DNA of 9,096 bases from CAYNTC01 sp964432925. GTDB lineage: Bacteria; Planctomycetota; Phycisphaerae; Sedimentisphaerales; Anaerobacaceae. Location of the stretch: the NCBI GenBank assembly GCA_964432925.1, contig CAYSPM010000115.1:1-9096 (forward strand), in the 5' to 3' direction. The translations under genes were made by a program, and so were the position numbers. Below the pieces are notes generated by a model. It saw only the letters and a program-made list of their open reading frames with translations, was not told the origin of the DNA and did not search any database. Below are positions 6,930 to 9,096 of this stretch, piece by piece; positions within the stretch are counted from its first letter, which is position 1, and each line of letters starts with the position of its first letter.

Positions 6930-7196
6930 GCCAGATGAAGTGTCTCGATCTTTAGGTTAAACTAATGCCATATATAAAGATTATCGAGGAACTGTCATAC
7001 CGAGCTTGCCAAGGTATCGGCCACCGTACTTTTATCATACCAAGCACAGCCGATGCATTCGGTCAAGGAACGAAAACGCTCTTGCAATTCGAAGGCCGTA
7101 TCAATAGTTCGCCTTCGGCAAACTCTAAGCGACAATTATTTCACTGAGCACAGAACGACAACCCATTTCACAATCCAAATAGAAAGGACTGAAAAA
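6930..7196. other. Intergenic region with stem-loop and short repeats
   Basis: This 267-base gap precedes the flavodoxin-like gene. CGAAGGC (7090-7096) and GCCTTCG (7111-7117) make a perfect 7-bp stem around 14 bases, without a T tract. The near-identical TCATACC-AGC words at 6995-7005 and 7035-7045 are exactly 40 bases apart, and ATACC (6997-7001) can pair with GGTAT (7013-7017). An open frame of 60 codons at 6965-7147 resembles nothing known and I do not call it. Confidence 0.45.
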
Positions 7197-7673
7197 ATGG
7201 CAAAAGGAATTGTTTTTTACCATTCAAGGAGCGGTAACACGAAAGAGATGGCAGAAATTATTGCCAAGGCGATGAACAACGCAGGCTTGAAAACTGAATG
7301 CAAATCGGTTGAGAAGGTAAAAGCTGATGATTTGCCTGGCTATGATGCGATCGTCATCGGTTCACCGACCTACTACGGCCAGATGGCAGGTCCTATAAAA
7401 CAATTGATAGATGAGCTGGTAAGCAGACACGGTGACCTCGACGGTAAAGTCGGCGGGGCATTTACCAGTTCTGGCAATATCGGTGGTGGCAACGAAACGA
7501 CAATTATGGGCATTATCGAGGGTATGCTCATTGCTGGTATGATCGTCCAAGGCGACCCCCAGGGAGACCACTATGGCCCTGTATCCATCGGCAAGCCGGA
7601 TGAAAGGGTCCGCCTGCAATGCCAGCGGCGAGGCCAGAGAATCACGGAATTGACCTTGAAAATTGCCCGCTAA
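7197..7673 (+). CDS. Flavodoxin-like / WrbA-like FMN protein
   Basis: A 158-residue flavodoxin-fold protein that should bind FMN and carry out electron transfer or quinone reduction in the cytoplasm. Evidence: the FMN phosphate loop YHSRSGNTKEMAEIIAKAM at residues 9-27, the second strand and loop YDAIVIGSPTYYGQMAGPIKQLIDEL, close to the WrbA pattern, then GKVGGAFTSSGNIGGGNETTI and the late DHYGPVSIGKPDERV with an ending helix. Length matches short flavodoxin-family proteins rather than full WrbA (about 200 residues), so NAD(P)H:quinone activity is uncertain. The start at 7197 is fixed by AAAGGA seven bases upstream and by the family's N terminus; the frame is open further upstream to 7053, but the extra 48 codons look non-coding. 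It stands alone, with a long leader and no close partner. Confidence 0.91.
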   Translation: MAKGIVFYHSRSGNTKEMAEIIAKAMNNAGLKTECKSVEKVKADDLPGYDAIVIGSPTYYGQMAGPIKQLIDELVSRHGDLDGKVGGAFTSSGNIGGGNETTIMGIIEGMLIAGMIVQGDPQGDHYGPVSIGKPDERVRLQCQRRGQRITELTLKIAR

Positions 7674-7699
7674 AAGCCGTGCACCAAACAAAATAACTG

Positions 7700-7716
7700 T
7701 TTTTTTGGCAAAAAAA
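7700..7716. repeat. A/T hairpin or rigid A-tract before the Hc1-like promoter
   Basis: Seven T, the triplet GGC, then seven A form a perfect 7-bp stem with a three-base loop. It lies 27-34 bases after the flavodoxin-like stop and just upstream of the TTGACA box. It may act as a weak terminator, a bent A-tract or an UP-element-like stimulator. Confidence 0.4.
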
Positions 7717-7726
7717 GCAATTTTCT

Positions 7727-7755
7727 TTGACAAAGCATGTGCTGCTCGGTAGTTT
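7727..7755 (+). promoter_or_regulatory. Promoter of the Hc1-like gene
   Basis: A perfect -35 box TTGACA (7727-7732), a 17-base spacer and the weak -10 TAGTTT (7750-7755) lie about 40 bases before the ATG at 7794. A-tracts directly upstream could strengthen it. Confidence 0.5.
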
Positions 7756-7793
7756 CTTAGCGATTTTAATCCACAAAGTGGAGGTCTATTTTT

Positions 7794-7970
7794 ATGCAAG
7801 AGTACGAAGATCTTAAAGTGCTGGTGTCTGAAATCGAGGCTGACATCGACAAAGCTGAAGGCGGAAACAAAGCAGCAGGTACGCGCGTTCGAAAGCAAAT
7901 GCAGAGTATCAAGCAGGCTGCCCAGAACGTCCGCAGCCGCATTCTCGAAATCAGGTCGACCCAGCCATAA
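7794..7970 (+). CDS. Small Hc1-type histone H1-like DNA-binding protein
   Basis: A 58-residue protein starting MQEYEDLKVLVSEIEADIDK, with the signature GGNKAAGTRVRKQMQSIKQAA at about 23-43 and an ending helix QNVRSRILEIRS. This agrees with the N-terminal domain of the Hc1 family (chlamydial histone-like protein and the short homologues in Bacteroidota and Planctomycetota), in which G-N-x-A-A-G-T-R-x-R is the most conserved part. The family binds DNA and helps condense the nucleoid. The lysine/alanine-rich tail of chlamydial Hc1 is absent, so this is the short form: an acidic first helix and a basic second half. The GGAGG ribosome site lies 9 bases before ATG and a TTGACA promoter precedes it, suggesting good expression. 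It stands apart from its neighbours. Specific role in this organism is unknown. Confidence 0.85.
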   Translation: MQEYEDLKVLVSEIEADIDKAEGGNKAAGTRVRKQMQSIKQAAQNVRSRILEIRSTQP

Positions 7971-7976
7971 CCAACA

Positions 7977-8001
7977 CAGGTACTCTTAATAACCTGGTTT
8001 T
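7977..8001 (+). terminator. Weak candidate terminator after the Hc1-like gene
   Basis: CAGGT (7977-7981) and ACCTG (7992-7996) form a 5-bp stem with a 10-base loop, followed by G and four T. It begins seven bases after the stop codon. The stem is short, so the call is tentative. Confidence 0.35.
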
Positions 8002-8107
8002 CCGCTGTGTACGTTCCTGTTGGGTCTTGCCGGGCCAGTTGGCCTATCGAGACTAGCGTTCGCATATTCCTGCAAATGCGCTGGGCGTACCTGTACTGAG
8101 GTTGCCT

Positions 8108-8584
8108 ATGCCCCCGCCATTACTGTTTGACCTGTCAAAGATTGACCTTAACCGTGAACCAGTCTTCGACAAGGCGGAAGTCTGCAAAGTAAATCCACAG
8201 CGATTTGAGATGCAGCATCTCGATGGCATCCTCTGGTACGACAAAGAAAAGGCCCATATCTTGGGCTATAAGGATGTAACGGATAAGGAGTTCTGGATTC
8301 GTGGCCACATTCCAGGTCGGCCGCTGATGCCGGCAGTCATAATGATCGAGGCGGCAGCTCAGCTAATCAGCTTCTTTGCGAAGAAGATTTACGCAGAGCA
8401 CGGATTCGTCGGCTTCGGCGGAATAGACTCAGCAAGATTTCGCTCTGCAGTCGAGCCTGGAAACAGATTGTATCTGCTCGGCCATATCGCAAAATTCCAG
8501 AGTCGAAAGTACACCTGCAACGTACAGGGGGTTGTCAACGGCAATCTTGTATTCGAAGCGGTTATTGCGGGGATCCGAATTTAA
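8108..8584 (+). CDS. FabZ/FabA-like 3-hydroxyacyl-ACP dehydratase
   Basis: A hot-dog-fold protein of 158 residues expected to dehydrate 3-hydroxyacyl-ACP in fatty-acid elongation in the cytoplasm. The catalytic region reads FWIRGHIPGRPLMP then IMIEAAAQL: His67 and Glu81 are 14 residues apart, as in FabZ (His54/Glu68 in E. coli by memory). The usual MPG is MPA here. Downstream, VGFGGIDSARFRSAVEPGNRLYL fits the family's central strands, and the end GVVNGNLVFEAVIAGI the last strand. The N-terminal 25-30 residues (PPPLLFDLSKIDLN) are a planctomycete-type addition. ATG 8108 is supported by GAGG six bases upstream; a TTG two codons earlier is less likely. No other fatty-acid genes are visible nearby, so it may be an extra dehydratase for a specialised lipid rather than the housekeeping FabZ. 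Confidence 0.9.
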   Translation: MPPPLLFDLSKIDLNREPVFDKAEVCKVNPQRFEMQHLDGILWYDKEKAHILGYKDVTDKEFWIRGHIPGRPLMPAVIMIEAAAQLISFFAKKIYAEHGFVGFGGIDSARFRSAVEPGNRLYLLGHIAKFQSRKYTCNVQGVVNGNLVFEAVIAGIRI

Positions 8585-8737
8585 CCACCTCAGCCCGAAA
8601 ATGACCGCGATGTCATAACCTGTTTAGAAGCCCCGCCAAATTTTTCGCCCATAGCTACCTAACCGAAGCATCCCGGACAAATCCCTTCTAAAAGAAACCT
8701 GCTACCTTCCAATATAGGCATCTGCTTCACCATTGCA

Positions 8738-8756
8738 GAATAGCCCCAAGGGGATT
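8738..8756. repeat. Left copy of 19-bp direct repeat (att-like, tRNA-end remnant)
   Basis: GAATAGCCCCAAGGGGATT, identical to 9042-9060. It holds the tRNA 3' acceptor strand and part of the T-arm but none of the rest of a tRNA. Its last base is also the last base of the nuclease stop codon. The bases on both sides differ between copies, so the duplication is exactly 19 bp. Confidence 0.9.
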
Positions 8757-9013
8757 TATCCGCCGTAGGCGGACCCTGTGCCGGGATACAGTTGTTTGAG
8801 GAACTCTCTTCCCTGGCCACTTTTCAAAAACTTTTCCCTTTTTCGCGCAGAGCTATAATCAGGAAATTCTTCGGTATGTAGAAGATTGAACCGGCCGATG
8901 ACCTGCGCGCTTTTAGTGCGTCCCGACCTATGCTCGGCTAATCGCCGGCCTAAGTTGTTGGTTATGCCGACGTAACGCTTGTTTGCTCCCTGCAATACGT
9001 AAACAATCACCAT
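8756..9013 (-). CDS. Small GIY-YIG family nuclease (UPF0213/YhbQ-like)
   Basis: An 85-residue single-domain protein. The GIY-like strand is VYVL (Tyr5), the YIG-like strand is YVG (Tyr14-Gly16), followed by ITNNLGRRLAEH with the catalytic Arg24 and His28, and ARKREKFLKSG with the metal-binding Glu60. All residues expected for catalysis are present, so it is probably an active endonuclease or DNA-structure nuclease; the target is unknown. Members of this small family are common and mostly uncharacterised. It lies 31 bases downstream of the tRNA-Glu end on the same strand, with no visible ribosome site, and may be read from the tRNA promoter. Its final codons (SAYGG) are formed by a strong hairpin, and the stop codon touches the left repeat. 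The tail after residue 74 (YPGTGSAYGG) has no role I can name. Confidence 0.93.
   Translation of the reverse strand: MVIVYVLQGANKRYVGITNNLGRRLAEHRSGRTKSAQVIGRFNLLHTEEFPDYSSARKREKFLKSGQGREFLKQLYPGTGSAYGG
8759..8773. repeat. GC-rich hairpin at the 3' end of the nuclease gene
   Basis: TCCGCC (8759-8764) and GGCGGA (8768-8773) are perfect reverse complements around the triplet GTA. It overlaps the last codons of the nuclease gene and lies three bases from the left 19-bp repeat. It may protect or end the transcript, or mark the element end; there is no T tract. Confidence 0.7.
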
Positions 9014-9041
9014 AAAAAGATGGTAAGAAGTATCATTAATC

Positions 9042-9060
9042 GAATAGCCCCAAGGGGATT
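9042..9060. repeat. Right copy of 19-bp direct repeat (within tRNA-Glu 3' end)
   Basis: Identical to 8738-8756. Sixteen of its bases are the tRNA T-arm 3' half, acceptor strand and discriminator; the other three (9042-9044) are flank. Confidence 0.9.
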
Positions 9061-9096
9061 CGAACCCCTGTTGCCGGGTTGAAAACCCGGTGTCCT
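9045..9096 (-). tRNA. tRNA-Glu (anticodon TTC), 5' part outside the window
   Basis: Read on the minus strand from 9096, the sequence begins AGGACACC, then the anticodon stem CCGGG/CCCGG (9090-9086 and 9078-9074) around the loop TTTTCAA. The anticodon at 9083-9081 is TTC, which reads GAA/GAG as glutamate. A five-base variable region, the T-arm AGGGG-TTCGAAT-CCCCT and the acceptor strand TGGGGCT with discriminator A (9045) follow. It resembles E. coli tRNA-Glu in these parts. CCA is not encoded (the next bases are TTC). The D-arm and 5' acceptor strand, about 23 bases, lie past the right edge; TGGGGCT predicts a 5' strand AGCCCCA (or a G-U variant). Confidence 0.95.

Larger units (their letters stand above)
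8738..9060 (-). mobile_element. Putative tRNA-Glu-associated GIY-YIG cassette
   Basis: Two exact 19-bp direct repeats (8738-8756 and 9042-9060) bound a 304-base unit that holds one gene, a GIY-YIG nuclease. The right copy is the true 3' end of the tRNA-Glu gene with three flanking bases; the left copy is that end alone. Duplication of a tRNA 3' end is the usual mark of site-specific integration into a tRNA gene. No integrase is present, so mobility in trans, nuclease-driven homing, or decay of a bigger island are all open. Both element status and boundaries are inference. Confidence 0.55.

Noticed and set aside
6965..7147. 60-codon plus-strand frame before the flavodoxin-like gene
   Set aside because: Only a weak AGG stands upstream, the product matches nothing I know and it overlaps the stem-loop; too little to call a gene.
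7053..7196. Upstream in-frame extension of the flavodoxin-like protein
   Set aside because: The family begins at the strand KGIVFYHS; an AAAGGA site stands right before ATG 7197 and the extension looks random.
7704..7720. Sigma54-like TTGGCA ... GCAA element
   Set aside because: The distance between GG and GC is 8 bases instead of the required 10.
7362..8065. Minus-strand open frames opposite the flavodoxin-like and Hc1-like genes
   Set aside because: They are shadows of genes with clear family signatures and ribosome sites on the plus strand.
8721..8739. TCTGC/GCAGA hairpin beside the left repeat
   Set aside because: A 5-bp stem with a 9-base loop and no T tract is within chance expectation.
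9042..9060. Reading CCCCAAGGGG in both repeats as a terminator hairpin
   Set aside because: The loop would be only two bases; in the right copy the bases are explained by the tRNA T-arm and acceptor strands.

Overview
The window looks like a chromosomal stretch of a moderate-GC planctomycete, most likely of the Phycisphaerae/Sedimentisphaerales type. The lineage call is inference. It rests on a secreted beta-helix protein with the wording 'KNVILTSIDPNDP', a family-4 uracil-DNA glycosylase with an extra N-terminal segment, a tiny Hc1-type histone-like protein, a FabZ-like dehydratase beginning 'MPPPLLFDLSKIDLN', and a large helical protein carrying an HPr-like domain. No phage, CRISPR array or conventional insertion sequence is visible.

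Left part, minus strand (1-2797): the 5' end of a secreted beta-helix protein runs off the left edge, followed by about 360 bases without a convincing gene. Next come a family-4 uracil-DNA glycosylase and gdhA (NADP-type glutamate dehydrogenase), separated by a good intrinsic terminator. A LysR-type regulator is transcribed divergently from gdhA across a short AT-rich region. That region contains a T-N11-A dyad (the classical LysR box), a near-consensus promoter for the regulator overlapping the box, and a separate 11-base inverted repeat about 100 bases apart. The simplest reading is that this regulator controls itself and gdhA, and so ammonium assimilation.

Middle part, plus strand (3920-6929): a HAD phosphatase, an exported LolA-like protein and a 513-residue helical protein with an embedded HPr-like domain follow closely and probably form one transcription unit. 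The HPr-like domain keeps the His-x-Arg-Pro-Ala phosphorylation motif and a Ser exactly 31 residues later, the same spacing as His15 and Ser46 of ordinary HPr.

Right part, plus strand (7197-8584): a WrbA/flavodoxin-like protein, a 58-residue Hc1-family histone-like protein preceded by a perfect TTGACA box, and a FabZ/FabA-like 3-hydroxyacyl-ACP dehydratase. Each has its own leader and they look like separate units.

Right edge, minus strand (8738-9096): a tRNA-Glu(TTC), cut by the window end, is followed by a small GIY-YIG nuclease gene. The last 16 bases of the tRNA plus three flanking bases are repeated exactly (19 bp) on the far side of the nuclease gene. This tRNA-end duplication around a roughly 300-bp nuclease cassette is the most unusual structure in the window and looks like a minimal mobile or homing element, or the remnant of a larger one.
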